From positions 1 through 44,967 of the forward strand of contig CAMWVQ010000018.1 in the NCBI GenBank assembly GCA_947177635.1: 44,967 nucleotides of DNA, given 5' to 3'. The DNA comes from an uncultured Porphyromonadaceae bacterium. Its GTDB lineage: Bacteria > Bacteroidota > Bacteroidia > Bacteroidales > Muribaculaceae. The number at the start of each line of letters is the position of its first letter. Within the stretch, counting starts at the first letter, position 1. This document shows positions 33,945 to 42,518 of the stretch, one piece after another. Both the position numbers and the translations under genes were made by a program. The notes beneath the pieces were generated by a model. The model saw only the letters and a program-made list of their open reading frames with translations, searched no databases and was not told where the DNA came from.

Positions 33945-35120
33945 ATGATTGACATCCGCCTAATTCGATTTATGGAAGAGGAGTTAAGGCGTACTCCCCT
34001 TGAATTCCATCGCTATATGTATGACCGCGTCATCTGGGAAGACAGGATGATTGGCATAATCGGGCCACGCGGTGTCGGCAAATCAACGATGGTGAAACAG
34101 TTTATTCTCAGTCATCCCGACCGTCAGGACTGGCTTTATGTGTCGGCTGACCACACCTATTTTTCATCATCGACATTGACTGACCTCGCCGATGAATTTG
34201 TCAAGGAAGGTGGCCGTTATCTTGTCATTGATGAAATTCACAAATACCACGGATGGTCGAGAGAGCTGAAACAGATTTATGACAGCCACGCCGGGCTGAA
34301 TGTCATATTCACCGGAAGCTCAATCCTTGACATAAGGAAAGGAAGCGCCGACCTCAGCCGCAGAGTGCTGATATTCGAGATGCAGGGGCTGTCATTCAGG
34401 GAATATCTCAAACTTTTCAAAGATATTGACCTGCCGGTCTATACCCTCGACGAGATACTCGCCCACAAGGTCTCATTGCCCTCCGACATCCATCCTTTGC
34501 CGCTGTTCAGGGAATATCTGGCCAGAGGCTACTATCCGTTCTGCGCGTTGCCCGGATATGACATACGTCTGCAGCAGGTCATCGCCCAGACAATGGAGGT
34601 TGACATCCCCCAGTTTGCGGGGATGAATGTCTCCACTGCCCGCAAATTGCGGAGAATGCTCGATATAATTTCAAAAATGGCTCCATTCAAACCGAGCTTT
34701 GTTAACCTGGCCACAGAGTTGAAAGTCAGCAAAAACGATGTGCCCGATTACATGCTGTATCTCGAGCAGGCCGGAATGATAGGGCAGTTGCGTGATGACA
34801 CAGGAGGGATAAGAAGTCTTGGCAAAGTTGAGAAAGTATATGTTGACAATCCCAACCTTATGAATGTGCTGGCAGGGGATGAGCCAAACAAAGGGAATAT
34901 GAGAGAGACATTCTTCTTTAACCAGATGAGGGTGTCAAACGACGTTATTTCATCCAGAATATCGGATTTCCGGATTGGCGACATCACATTTGAGGTCGGT
35001 GGAGCAAAGAAAGGGAAAAAGCAGCTCGCGGGAGCGGAGAACGGTATAGTTGTCCGCGATGACATCGAATATGGTTACCATGAGTTTGTCCCCTTGTGGC
35101 AGTTCGGTCTTAACTACTAA
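33945..35120 (+). CDS. AAA-type ATPase with DUF4143-like C-terminus
   Basis: A 391-aa cytoplasmic ATPase of the AAA_14/DUF4143 type, a family that is widespread, patchily distributed and of unclear function. Walker A GPRGVGKS is at 40-47, Walker B YLVIDEIH at 92-99 with Asp96 and Glu97, and a sensor-like FTGSS follows. The C-terminal part ends in a nuclease-fold-like stretch (FEVGGAKKGKKQ) and the family-typical IEYGYHEFVPLWQFGL. It interrupts the exopolysaccharide locus, has its own promoter with palindromes, and its base composition looks richer in A+T than that of its neighbours, all pointing to separate acquisition. No obvious role in polysaccharide synthesis. Confidence 0.87.
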   Translation: MIDIRLIRFMEEELRRTPLEFHRYMYDRVIWEDRMIGIIGPRGVGKSTMVKQFILSHPDRQDWLYVSADHTYFSSSTLTDLADEFVKEGGRYLVIDEIHKYHGWSRELKQIYDSHAGLNVIFTGSSILDIRKGSADLSRRVLIFEMQGLSFREYLKLFKDIDLPVYTLDEILAHKVSLPSDIHPLPLFREYLARGYYPFCALPGYDIRLQQVIAQTMEVDIPQFAGMNVSTARKLRRMLDIISKMAPFKPSFVNLATELKVSKNDVPDYMLYLEQAGMIGQLRDDTGGIRSLGKVEKVYVDNPNLMNVLAGDEPNKGNMRETFFFNQMRVSNDVISSRISDFRIGDITFEVGGAKKGKKQLAGAENGIVVRDDIEYGYHEFVPLWQFGLNY

Positions 35121-35135
35121 GCGACAAAGAGGATT

Positions 35136-36194
35136 ATGAAGATACTGTTCCTTTACAGCCACGGGGGTGAGATTGTCACCGGTGGCGAGAAATATGAGGA
35201 TATGCTCTATCAGGATTACAAACGGAATCCGGAGATGGAGGTGGAGCGTGTGTGGCTCAACAACGACAAGGGGCGGCTGAGGAAATACCTCTCGCCGCTG
35301 CGCAACCTGTCGCTCGCGAGGAAACTCAGGGGATACGACCTGGTGTTGTTCAACAGCGCCCACTGCTTCAACTTCCTGCCGCTGATTTGGCTGTTGAAAT
35401 CCATGGGTGTGAAGACGGGTATAATCCACCATCATTTCCTCTTCCACGGGATGAAGGGGGCGCGCCACACCTACTACCGATGGCTTGAGGTGGGCTTCCT
35501 CAACGGCGCGGCTGCCGTAATCGTCCCGAGCCCCTACATCAACGGTCTGTGTCGCCGCATGTTCCCGAAAAAGGATATACATTACTGGCAGATTCCTTTC
35601 GAGCCGCATCCTTCGCAGCTCCCGGCGGCTCCCGTGCCCGGGAATCTGCTATATATCGGCACTATAGAGCCTCGCAAGGGGCTGATCCATCTGCTTGGAG
35701 CGATGTCCATCCTGAAGAAACGGGGTGTCGGTTGCCGTCTGACCATAGTGGGCAAGACCGTCAAGCCCGACTACCGCGCGATGCTCGACAGCAAAATCGC
35801 CGGGGATGGGCTGGATGTCAGGTTCACCGGATTTGTCAGCGACGAGGAGTTGCAACGCATCATATCCCGGGCAGACATCTTCACCTTCCCGTCGCGCCTC
35901 GAAGGCTACGGGATGGTGATATGCGAGTCGATGGTCAACGGGTTGCCGGTGGTCTGCTTCGACAACTCGGCGATGCCTTACACGGTCAAGGATGGTGTCA
36001 ACGGCCGTCTTGTCGCAGACGGGGATGACGCCGCGATGGCCGACGCAATCGGTGAACTGACCTCAGACCGCACTCTGCGCGACCGGCTGTCGCAGGGCGC
36101 GCTTGACACTGTCGCCAATTTTATGACCCGGGAAAAATTCCGTGAGACAGTCATCAATGAGACCGGGGAGATAATCAACGGCTTGATGAAGTAA
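35136..36194 (+). CDS. Glycosyltransferase, GT4-like
   Basis: A 352-aa GT-B fold retaining glycosyltransferase, probably adding a sugar to the lipid-linked repeat unit at the inner face of the membrane. The N-terminal domain starts MKILFLYSHGGEIVTGGEKY, and the C-terminal nucleotide-sugar domain has IGTIEPRKGL and the E-x7-E motif region FPSRLEGYGMVICESMVNG. It starts 15 nt after the ATPase gene. It is the only glycosyltransferase in this locus, so other sugars must be added by enzymes encoded elsewhere. Its end overlaps the convergent acyltransferase gene by 20 bp. Donor and acceptor cannot be predicted. Confidence 0.92.
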   Translation: MKILFLYSHGGEIVTGGEKYEDMLYQDYKRNPEMEVERVWLNNDKGRLRKYLSPLRNLSLARKLRGYDLVLFNSAHCFNFLPLIWLLKSMGVKTGIIHHHFLFHGMKGARHTYYRWLEVGFLNGAAAVIVPSPYINGLCRRMFPKKDIHYWQIPFEPHPSQLPAAPVPGNLLYIGTIEPRKGLIHLLGAMSILKKRGVGCRLTIVGKTVKPDYRAMLDSKIAGDGLDVRFTGFVSDEELQRIISRADIFTFPSRLEGYGMVICESMVNGLPVVCFDNSAMPYTVKDGVNGRLVADGDDAAMADAIGELTSDRTLRDRLSQGALDTVANFMTREKFRETVINETGEIINGLMK

Positions 36195-37215
36195 CCTGTC
36201 TGATGGAATTTTTGTCTTTAAGAGGCATCCCCAATAGAAATAACGACAGCCATCGTGATTTTTTCGTAAGGCTGATAAGCCACAGGCAAAGAAGTAAGAC
36301 GGCTATTGATATGAGGGGGGTGACGATGAAATCAAAAACCAAGCGGGGCATCGCGTCGAATTTAATCCATCTCACCATCAGCACCTCGATTATGACTGTC
36401 TGGAACAGGTAAATGCCCAACGTCTGTGACCCCCATCCGCAGATTGTCCGTCCGGCTTTGGTAATCTTTATCTTGTCAGAGAGGTATTCGAAAAGCGTTA
36501 TGAAGAACAATGTGCCTGCCAGTCCGATAACATTTTTGAAAGCATAATGATAAAGCCAGTCAAAAAACAATGTCATATCGGGAAGCGATGAAAGTATGGC
36601 GGTTTTGTCTCGTTTTATCCAGAAATCCGCTCCCCAGGATGACAACATTGTCGCGAAGATGATTCCGGAAAACAGAGCCAGGATGCCGGCGTTGGCTTTT
36701 ATCCGGTTGAAATTGCGGCGGAGAACCACGCCAAAGATAAAGCACGGATACATCCACATGAAATTGAAGTGGCCCAACATCAGAGAAATCAATAATCCGA
36801 CGATTACAGCCAATGTCTGCGACCGGAAAATGTGACTGCAGGCATAATAGAGGATGAAACAGAGGAATGTGCATTTAAGGAACCACGGCATATCAATGAA
36901 TGTGGCCACTCCTTTGGCTGTCTCATTGAAAATCAAACCATCGATCAAATAGGCAGAACCTATGACCACGGACGGCACGAGCAGTTGACGACCTTTGCTT
37001 AACACCAGCTCACGGAACGTCTGACTCAATGCCGAGCCTGAGAAATATCCAACCATTGCCATAAAGAGAGGCATATGGAAAGAGTATATGAAAAGAAACG
37101 TTTGATCGGTTGTGGCATCGATTGATGTTAGATGCATGATGCAGTGTCCCCACAACACGAGGAATATCGCGAAAAACTTCAATGCGTCGAATACAAGGTC
37201 GCGTTCTTTTGCCAT
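36175..37215 (-). CDS. Membrane acyltransferase, acyltransferase-3 family
   Basis: A 346-aa inner-membrane protein with about ten membrane segments, of the OafA/NodX type, which O-acetylates or otherwise acylates cell-surface sugars. The N-terminal family signature is present: LVFDALKFFAIFLVLWGHCIMH, with the catalytic His in that first helix, and SFHMPLFMAMVGYFSG. It is read against the export genes, overlapping the glycosyltransferase by 20 bp, and has its own -7 box. It is clearly richer in A+T than the surrounding genes, suggesting recent acquisition. The likely role is modification of the locus's polysaccharide. Confidence 0.9.
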   Translation of the reverse strand: MAKERDLVFDALKFFAIFLVLWGHCIMHLTSIDATTDQTFLFIYSFHMPLFMAMVGYFSGSALSQTFRELVLSKGRQLLVPSVVIGSAYLIDGLIFNETAKGVATFIDMPWFLKCTFLCFILYYACSHIFRSQTLAVIVGLLISLMLGHFNFMWMYPCFIFGVVLRRNFNRIKANAGILALFSGIIFATMLSSWGADFWIKRDKTAILSSLPDMTLFFDWLYHYAFKNVIGLAGTLFFITLFEYLSDKIKITKAGRTICGWGSQTLGIYLFQTVIIEVLMVRWIKFDAMPRLVFDFIVTPLISIAVLLLCLWLISLTKKSRWLSLFLLGMPLKDKNSIRQVTSSSR

Positions 37216-37239
37216 GCTTGATCAAGGTGATTGTTTTTG

Positions 37240-37247
37240 CAAAGATA
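37240..37247 (-). promoter_or_regulatory. -7 box of the acyltransferase gene
   Basis: Minus-strand TATCTTTG, an exact TAnnTTTG match, 25 nt upstream of the start codon at 37215. A weak TTGG (37269-37272) sits about 21 nt further upstream and could act as the -33 element. Confidence 0.65.
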
Positions 37248-37307
37248 ATGAAACTATCGCATCTTCTGCCAATTTCAGAGAAGTGATATTAAAAAAAGTT
37301 GAGGAGG

Positions 37308-37338
37308 TTGCAGGTTGGCATAATATTTGCTAACTTTG
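37308..37338 (+). promoter_or_regulatory. Promoter of the DUF3467 gene
   Basis: TTG at 37308-37310 and TAACTTTG at 37331-37338, separated by 20 nt, match the Bacteroidetes -33/-7 pattern. The leader to the ATG at 37393 would be about 45 nt. Confidence 0.7.
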
Positions 37339-37392
37339 TGCCATACACCAGACATTGAAATTAGTCATTAACCATTATAAACCTATACTGTC

Positions 37393-37695
37393 ATGGCAGA
37401 AAACAACAAACAGCAGGAAATCAAGATTGAACTCACCCCCGAAGTGGCCGGCGGCCACTACGCTAACCTGGCCGTCATCGCCCACACCCCCGGCGAGTTC
37501 TTCATCGACTTCATCGCCGTATCCCCCAACATGCCCCAGGCCCGCGTCAACACCCGCGTGATCATGAACCCCGAGAACGCCAAGAACCTTCTCTTCGCTC
37601 TGCGCGACAACATCCAGAAGTATGAGAACACCTTCGGCGAAATCGAGCGCAAGGTCGCCCAGGGCAACAACAACGCCAACCCCTTCCAGGCTTAA
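37393..37695 (+). CDS. DUF3467 family protein
   Basis: A small 100-aa cytoplasmic protein of unknown function, common in Bacteroidetes and I believe assigned to DUF3467. Visible features are a conserved opening QQEIKIELTPEVAGGHYANL, a strand-rich middle (FFIDFIAVSPNMPQARVNTRV) and a helical end (NAKNLLFALRDNIQKYENTF), finishing with an Asn-rich tail. It has its own promoter and a strong terminator, so it is a single-gene unit. Such a compact, strongly expressed-looking unit suggests an abundant protein, but no role is known to me. Confidence 0.88.
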   Translation: MAENNKQQEIKIELTPEVAGGHYANLAVIAHTPGEFFIDFIAVSPNMPQARVNTRVIMNPENAKNLLFALRDNIQKYENTFGEIERKVAQGNNNANPFQA

Positions 37696-37706
37696 AACCT
37701 ATTGAT

Positions 37707-37753
37707 GCCGAAGACCCGGGGCCTTTCAAAGCTCCGGGTTTTCGGCCTTTTTT
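37707..37753 (+). terminator. Rho-independent terminator of the DUF3467 gene
   Basis: GCCGAAGACCCGG (37707-37719) pairs with CCGGGTTTTCGGC (37734-37746), a 13-bp stem with one G:T pair, followed by six T (37748-37753). It begins 12 nt past the stop codon. Confidence 0.92.
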
Positions 37754-37768
37754 CACAAGCAAACACCG

Positions 37769-39265
37769 ATGAAACCCAACAACCTCCTGATTTACAACTC
37801 CCTTTCGAGAAACAAGGAACTGTTCCGCCCTATCCACGAGGGGCGTGTAGGAATGTATGTCTGCGGCCCGACGGTCTATGGCGACGGCCATCTCGGCCAC
37901 GCCCGTCCGGCCATCACCTTCGACGTCCTCTACCGTTACCTCTGTTGGCTGGGCTACAAGGTGCGCTATGTCCGCAACATCACCGACGTGGGCCATCTCG
38001 AACATGACGCCGACGAGGGGGAGGACAAAATCGCAAAGAAGGCCCGCCTGGAGCAGCTTGAGCCGATGGAGGTTGTGCAGCACTATCTCAACCGCTACCA
38101 CAAGGCGATGGAGCGGCTCAACGTGCTTCCCCCCTCGATCGAGCCTCACGCTTCGGGCCATATCATCGAGCAGATCGAGTATGTCAAGAAGATTCTCGAC
38201 GCCGGGCTGGCTTATGAGAGCAACGGGTCGGTGTATTTCGATGTCCCCGCCTACAACGCCAAGTACCATTACGGGAAGCTCTCGGGCCGCAATGTAGAGG
38301 AGCTGCTGAGCGAGACCCGTGCCCTTGACGGACAGGCCGAGAAGCGTCATCCCGCCGACTTCGCCCTCTGGAAGAAGGCCTCACCCGAGCATATCATGCG
38401 CTGGCCCTCACCCTGGAGCGACGGTTTCCCCGGATGGCACCTCGAATGCTCCACCATGAGCGAGAAATACCTCGGCCGGGAGTTTGACATCCATGGCGGC
38501 GGCATCGACCTGAAATTCCCCCACCACGAGTGTGAGATAGCCCAGACCGTGGCCTGCAACGGCCACGACTCGGTGCATTACTGGATGCACAACAACATGA
38601 TTACCATCAACGGCCAGAAGATGGGTAAATCGTTGGGCAACTTCATCACCCTCGATGAATTTTTCAACGGCACACACGAGAAGCTCGAAAAGGCTTACTC
38701 GCCGATGACCATCCGCCTGTTCATCCTTATGGCCCATTACCGTTCGACCGTCGATTTCTCCAACGAGGCCCTCCAGGCTTCCGAGAAGGCGCTCGACAAG
38801 CTGCTTGACGGGTGGCGCCGCGTCGGCGGGCTTGCCGTGTCTGACAGCTCCGACATTAAGGATGACATCGCCCGTATCTCAAGTGAATGCCAGGAGGCGA
38901 TGGATGACGACCTGAACACCCCCATCGTTATCGCCCATCTCTTCGAGGCGGTCTCACTTGTCAACAAGGTGAACGACGGCCACTCCAAGGCCACTGCCGA
39001 GGATGTCGGGCAGCTGCGCGACCTTTTCCAGACCTACCTCTTCGACATCCTCGGGATTGTCGACGAGCAGGCTGCCGGAGGCGCCGCTTCCGGCAAGGAC
39101 ACGATGGAGCCTTACCGTGGAGCGGTTGACCTGCTGCTCCAGCTCCGTGGGGAGGCAAAGGCAAAGAAAGACTGGGCCACCTCAGACCTTATCCGCGACC
39201 AGCTCGCCGCGCTGGGCTTCTCGGTCAAGGACACCAAGAACGGAGCGGAGTGGTCGCTGAAATGA
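37769..39265 (+). CDS. cysS: Cysteinyl-tRNA synthetase
   Basis: Charges tRNA-Cys with cysteine in the cytoplasm. The 498-aa class I synthetase has the zinc ligand Cys32 in [12 protein letters not shown], the HIGH-equivalent HLGH (41-44), the zinc-binding segments LECSTMS and FPHHECE, and the KMSKS loop as KMGKSLGNF. Length and all motifs are normal. It starts just after the DUF3467 terminator, so its promoter must overlap that region or it depends on read-through. Confidence 0.98.
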   Translation: MKPNNLLIYNSLSRNKELFRPIHEGRVGMYVCGPTVYGDGHLGHARPAITFDVLYRYLCWLGYKVRYVRNITDVGHLEHDADEGEDKIAKKARLEQLEPMEVVQHYLNRYHKAMERLNVLPPSIEPHASGHIIEQIEYVKKILDAGLAYESNGSVYFDVPAYNAKYHYGKLSGRNVEELLSETRALDGQAEKRHPADFALWKKASPEHIMRWPSPWSDGFPGWHLECSTMSEKYLGREFDIHGGGIDLKFPHHECEIAQTVACNGHDSVHYWMHNNMITINGQKMGKSLGNFITLDEFFNGTHEKLEKAYSPMTIRLFILMAHYRSTVDFSNEALQASEKALDKLLDGWRRVGGLAVSDSSDIKDDIARISSECQEAMDDDLNTPIVIAHLFEAVSLVNKVNDGHSKATAEDVGQLRDLFQTYLFDILGIVDEQAAGGAASGKDTMEPYRGAVDLLLQLRGEAKAKKDWATSDLIRDQLAALGFSVKDTKNGAEWSLK

Positions 39266-39289
39266 CCTTCCTTGAACATTAACGGGTCG

Positions 39290-39312
39290 CAGCCCCCTGA
39301 CACGGGGGGCTG
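39290..39312 (+). terminator. Hairpin between cysS and the helicase gene
   Basis: CAGCCCCC (39290-39297) pairs with GGGGGCTG (39305-39312) around 7 nt, 24 nt past the cysS stop codon and 24 nt before the next ATG. Only a short T run follows after four C, so termination is probably partial. Confidence 0.5.
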
Positions 39313-39336
39313 GCCCCTTTGATTTATCAGACCACA

Positions 39337-40890
39337 ATGGATGTACTGGGATTCGGAGAAATAATGCTTGAGGAGATGCCCTTCGAGCCTACCGATCAGC
39401 AGATACAGCTGACCGCCGCCCTGGCGCGTTTCTGCTCGGCTGAGACCCCCAGTGATTCTGTGTTCATCCTCAACGGGTATGCCGGCACCGGCAAGACCTC
39501 CGTGATGGGGGCCCTGGTCAGGAGCCTCCACCGCGTGGGGGTGCATACGATGCTGCTCGCCTCCACCGGACGCGCGGCGAAGGTGCTGTCATCCTTCACC
39601 GGTTTCCCCGCCCACACCATCCACCGCCAGATCTACACCTCGGGTTCGTTCAACTCCGACGGCTCCCCGACGATGGCGAAAATCAACCACAACCCCCATG
39701 TCAACACCATCTTCATCGTCGACGAGGCTTCGATGATAGGGGAGGGGAACGACGGGGGGATGAACCTGCTGCAAGACCTGGTGATGTATGTCTACACCGG
39801 CCAGAACTGCAAACTCATCCTGCTTGGCGACACCGCCCAGCTTCCCCCGGTGGGCAGCTCCGAGTCTCCCGCCATGTCGGCGGCGGCTTTCAAGGCGATG
39901 GGGCTGAGGGTCACGCGGGCCACAATCACCCGCACCGTCCGCCAGAAACAGCGGTCGGGGATACTCTACAACGCGACCTGGCTGCGCCGGGCGATGAAGC
40001 AGGAGCAGTTGCCCGAACCGCAGCTGACGGTCAGCCGGTTCGATGACGTGGAGGTGGTCATCCCTGAGGACATGGAGGATGAGCTGGGGAAGTCGTTCTC
40101 TGAATATGGTGAAGACCAGACGATAATAATCACCCGCTCCAACCGCCGTGCGGTCGATTTCAACCTCGCGGTCAGGAAGCAGATTTTCGACCGGGAGGAA
40201 ATCCTGTCGAAGGGTGACCGTCTGCTTATCTCCAAGAACAATTATTACTGGCCCAACCGCCACCGCAAGCTTATGGCCGAGCAGGCCTCCCGAGGGGAGG
40301 GTTCATCGGTGCAGGTTGGCACGTCGCCGGTTTTCGAGCCGCTCCCCGGAGGGGTGGCGCGCCCCGACGACAGGCCGTTGGCCGACATACCCCCGGTGGG
40401 AAACGGGCGGGTGCCATACTTCCTTGCCAACGGGGAGGTGGCGGTGGTCGAGGAAATCCTCTCCACCGAGACCCGCGACATGATAGTGTTCGCCGATGTC
40501 ACCCTCTGGCTCCCTGACAGCGACAGCCGCATCAACGCCAAAATCGTGGTGGACTCCCTGACCGCCGAGACCGCCGGGTTGCCCCGCGACAAGGTGGAGA
40601 CCATAGGGCGCCGCACCCTCCTTGAGGCCGACAGGGTCTACGCCTCCCCCTCATACCAGCGGGAAGCGTTGCGCAACTGCCCTTATTTCAACGCTCTCCA
40701 GGTAAAATACGCTTACGCCGTGACCTGCCACAAGGCCCAGGGAGGGCAGTGGGATTCGGTGTTTGTCGATATGGGCTACATTCCCCCCGAGGCATACCTC
40801 AGCCTTGACTTCTACCGCTGGCTCTACACCTCGGTCACCCGCGCCACCCGACGCCTCTTCCTGCTCAACCCTACCTGCCGCATAATCTGA
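39337..40890 (+). CDS. RecD-like ATP-dependent DNA helicase
   Basis: A 517-aa superfamily 1 helicase of the RecD/Dda kind, acting on DNA in the cytoplasm. Walker A GYAGTGKT is at 47-54, motif Ia includes ASTGRAAKVL, motif II is FIVDEASMIG, motif III LLGDTAQLPPVGS, and the C-terminal UvrD-like part contains YAYAVTCHKAQGGQWDSV and the final LYTSVTRATRRLFL. The frame is open to a TTG at 39319; ATG 39337 is chosen as the first ATG. It follows cysS and ends before a large hairpin shared with the convergent lipoprotein gene. It lacks the long N-terminal region of RecD2, so its partners are unknown. Confidence 0.92.
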   Translation: MDVLGFGEIMLEEMPFEPTDQQIQLTAALARFCSAETPSDSVFILNGYAGTGKTSVMGALVRSLHRVGVHTMLLASTGRAAKVLSSFTGFPAHTIHRQIYTSGSFNSDGSPTMAKINHNPHVNTIFIVDEASMIGEGNDGGMNLLQDLVMYVYTGQNCKLILLGDTAQLPPVGSSESPAMSAAAFKAMGLRVTRATITRTVRQKQRSGILYNATWLRRAMKQEQLPEPQLTVSRFDDVEVVIPEDMEDELGKSFSEYGEDQTIIITRSNRRAVDFNLAVRKQIFDREEILSKGDRLLISKNNYYWPNRHRKLMAEQASRGEGSSVQVGTSPVFEPLPGGVARPDDRPLADIPPVGNGRVPYFLANGEVAVVEEILSTETRDMIVFADVTLWLPDSDSRINAKIVVDSLTAETAGLPRDKVETIGRRTLLEADRVYASPSYQREALRNCPYFNALQVKYAYAVTCHKAQGGQWDSVFVDMGYIPPEAYLSLDFYRWLYTSVTRATRRLFLLNPTCRII

Positions 40891-40928
40891 GCGGTCTTTC
40901 CCCTCACGCGGGATAGCCAGAAATACAA

Positions 40929-40980
40929 CCGGGCAATGCCTCCTGTCGGCCTTCAAGGCCTTCTTTGCGGCATTGCCCGG
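40929..40980. terminator. Large two-tier stem-loop between convergent genes
   Basis: CCGGGCAATGCC (40929-40940) and 40969-40980 are exact reverse complements over 12 bp. Inside the loop GGCCTT (40948-40953) and AAGGCC (40955-40960) can form a second small stem. It sits between the helicase gene (+) and the lipoprotein gene (-) and probably ends both transcripts. Confidence 0.7.
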
Positions 40981-41047
40981 CTGCGTTTATGGAGATGCTC
41001 CGGAATCCGGATTATCTCCGGTCTTGTGTCATAGCTTCAGGTGCGGA

Positions 41048-42340
41048 TTACCTGACATTGCGGATGAAGTCATACCAGAGGGTGAGGGTGTCGTCGGAGG
41101 GAGCCTTGGCGGGCGCGAAGTTGAAGGAGTGGGAAACTTTTACAGCCAGGCCGTCCTGGTCTTTGAACACGCGGAAGACACCCTCCTCCATCAGCAGGTG
41201 GTTGGGGTCGGAACCCTTCTCAACCATAACGAAGGCATATTCGAGGTTGCCTATGCCGCCCGACGACTTGGTGCCGCTTATGACGAGGGCTGTCTTGGTG
41301 GATATGCCCGAGCTCTTGCCGATGGTGTTGAAATACACCGTGAAGTTGTTGCCGTCTCCGGCGATGAATGAGCCTTCCCCGTTCTGGTAGGAGTTGCCCG
41401 ACACTGATTCAGACTTGTAGTCGAGGGTGAGCTTGGTGTTGTCCTGGTTGAAGAAGCCGATGTATTCGCTGTTTACCTTGTCACCGGGGGCGTAGCCGCC
41501 GTTGCCGTAGTCCTGGCAGTAGACGGTCACGAATGGGTCGATGAAGTAAGTGCCCTCGACAATCGGGGGATTGGAGCCTCGGTAGATGTTCATGTAGGGA
41601 TCCATCTGGTCGAGGATTTCCGGGGGGACGACATCCTCGATGTCTGTTGTCTCGCACTGGCAGGAGCGGATGCGGATGGTGGTGCCGTTGACGAGCACGA
41701 AAACGATGTAGTCGCCATCCTGGTAGACATCCAGGAAGAGGCCGTCGCCACCTTCGGGCACGGCTTTCACGGGGTTGCCGCTGGTGTCGCGGATGTAGTC
41801 GAAGGTTATGCCGCCGTCATAGCTGATCACCCAGTAGCCGTAATAGTCGACCTTGATAACGGGGGCGGGAGCAACCGAACCGCCGTCGCCGCCGGTGGCG
41901 GGAATCTTGTTGCCCTGCGCGTCGAGCAGGAACTCGGTCTTGCCGTTGACTGTGACAGTCCAGTAGTATATGCCTCCGACGGGGGCCACGCCGATTACGG
42001 GTGTGGTGCCGTCCACGCCATCAACGCCATCCTTTCCGTCGTGTCCGTCGCGGCCGTGGCGGATGGTGAACCTCTGTCCGTTGCTCATCACGATTTCATA
42101 TCCATCAGCTGTCGGGGTGACGCTGACGATATAGCCGTTGTCTTTGATTGCGTTGACAAGGGAGTAGACCGCCTGTATGTCGCTGTTTATTTTTGACAGC
42201 TGTGCCTCAAGGTTCGACACACGGTCTTTGATGTTGTTCACCTCATTCCACAGGTCTGAGTCGTCGTAGCTGCTGCACGACACGGCGCAGGCCGTCGCCA
42301 GTAGGGCGACAGATAAGTTCCTAAAAATGCGTATGGTCAT
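41048..42340 (-). CDS. Lipoprotein with coiled-coil and collagen-like segments (DUF4988/PL29-N type)
   Basis: A 430-aa surface or periplasmic lipoprotein of unknown function. Signal peptide II with acceptor Cys22 (CAVSC). Residues 30-65 form a coiled coil (DLWNEVNNIKDRVSNLEAQL), followed by a small domain with YEIVMSNGQRFTI and a collagen-like Gly-X-X run GRDGHDGKDGVDGVDG (96-111). This arrangement matches what databases call DUF4988 or PL29 N-terminal domain. The rest (about 115-430) is beta-rich and not recognised; it has two Cys in SCQCET (near 230). The frame is open to 42451, but ATG 42340 starts the lipoprotein signal. A -7 box lies 32 nt upstream. It is a single-gene unit with no nearby polysaccharide genes to suggest a substrate. 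Confidence 0.8.
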   Translation of the reverse strand: MTIRIFRNLSVALLATACAVSCSSYDDSDLWNEVNNIKDRVSNLEAQLSKINSDIQAVYSLVNAIKDNGYIVSVTPTADGYEIVMSNGQRFTIRHGRDGHDGKDGVDGVDGTTPVIGVAPVGGIYYWTVTVNGKTEFLLDAQGNKIPATGGDGGSVAPAPVIKVDYYGYWVISYDGGITFDYIRDTSGNPVKAVPEGGDGLFLDVYQDGDYIVFVLVNGTTIRIRSCQCETTDIEDVVPPEILDQMDPYMNIYRGSNPPIVEGTYFIDPFVTVYCQDYGNGGYAPGDKVNSEYIGFFNQDNTKLTLDYKSESVSGNSYQNGEGSFIAGDGNNFTVYFNTIGKSSGISTKTALVISGTKSSGGIGNLEYAFVMVEKGSDPNHLLMEEGVFRVFKDQDGLAVKVSHSFNFAPAKAPSDDTLTLWYDFIRNVR

Positions 42341-42371
42341 TGCTGATATGAATAATGATTTGGTCTGACTG

Positions 42372-42379
42372 CAAAGGTA
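42372..42379 (-). promoter_or_regulatory. -7 box of the coiled-coil lipoprotein gene
   Basis: Minus-strand TACCTTTG, a TAnnTTTG match, 32 nt upstream of the start codon at 42340. No clear -33 element. Confidence 0.6.
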
Positions 42380-42458
42380 GGGATTTTGCCAGAAGTGGAA
42401 GTCGTTGTCGGTGTGGTGATTATGCCTTATGGTTATGGCGAATCGCGCCAAAACGCGC

Positions 42459-42492
42459 CGGGGGCGGCAAACCTTTCGGTCTGCCGCCCCCG
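42459..42492 (-). terminator. Terminator of asnS
   Basis: CGGGGGCGGCA (42459-42469) and TGCCGCCCCCG (42482-42492) are exact reverse complements over 11 bp with a 12-nt loop, 27 nt past the asnS stop codon. On the minus strand it is followed within 10 nt by TTTT. Confidence 0.8.
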
Positions 42493-42518
42493 TGTTGTCG
42501 GTTCTGCGCCGTGTTTCG

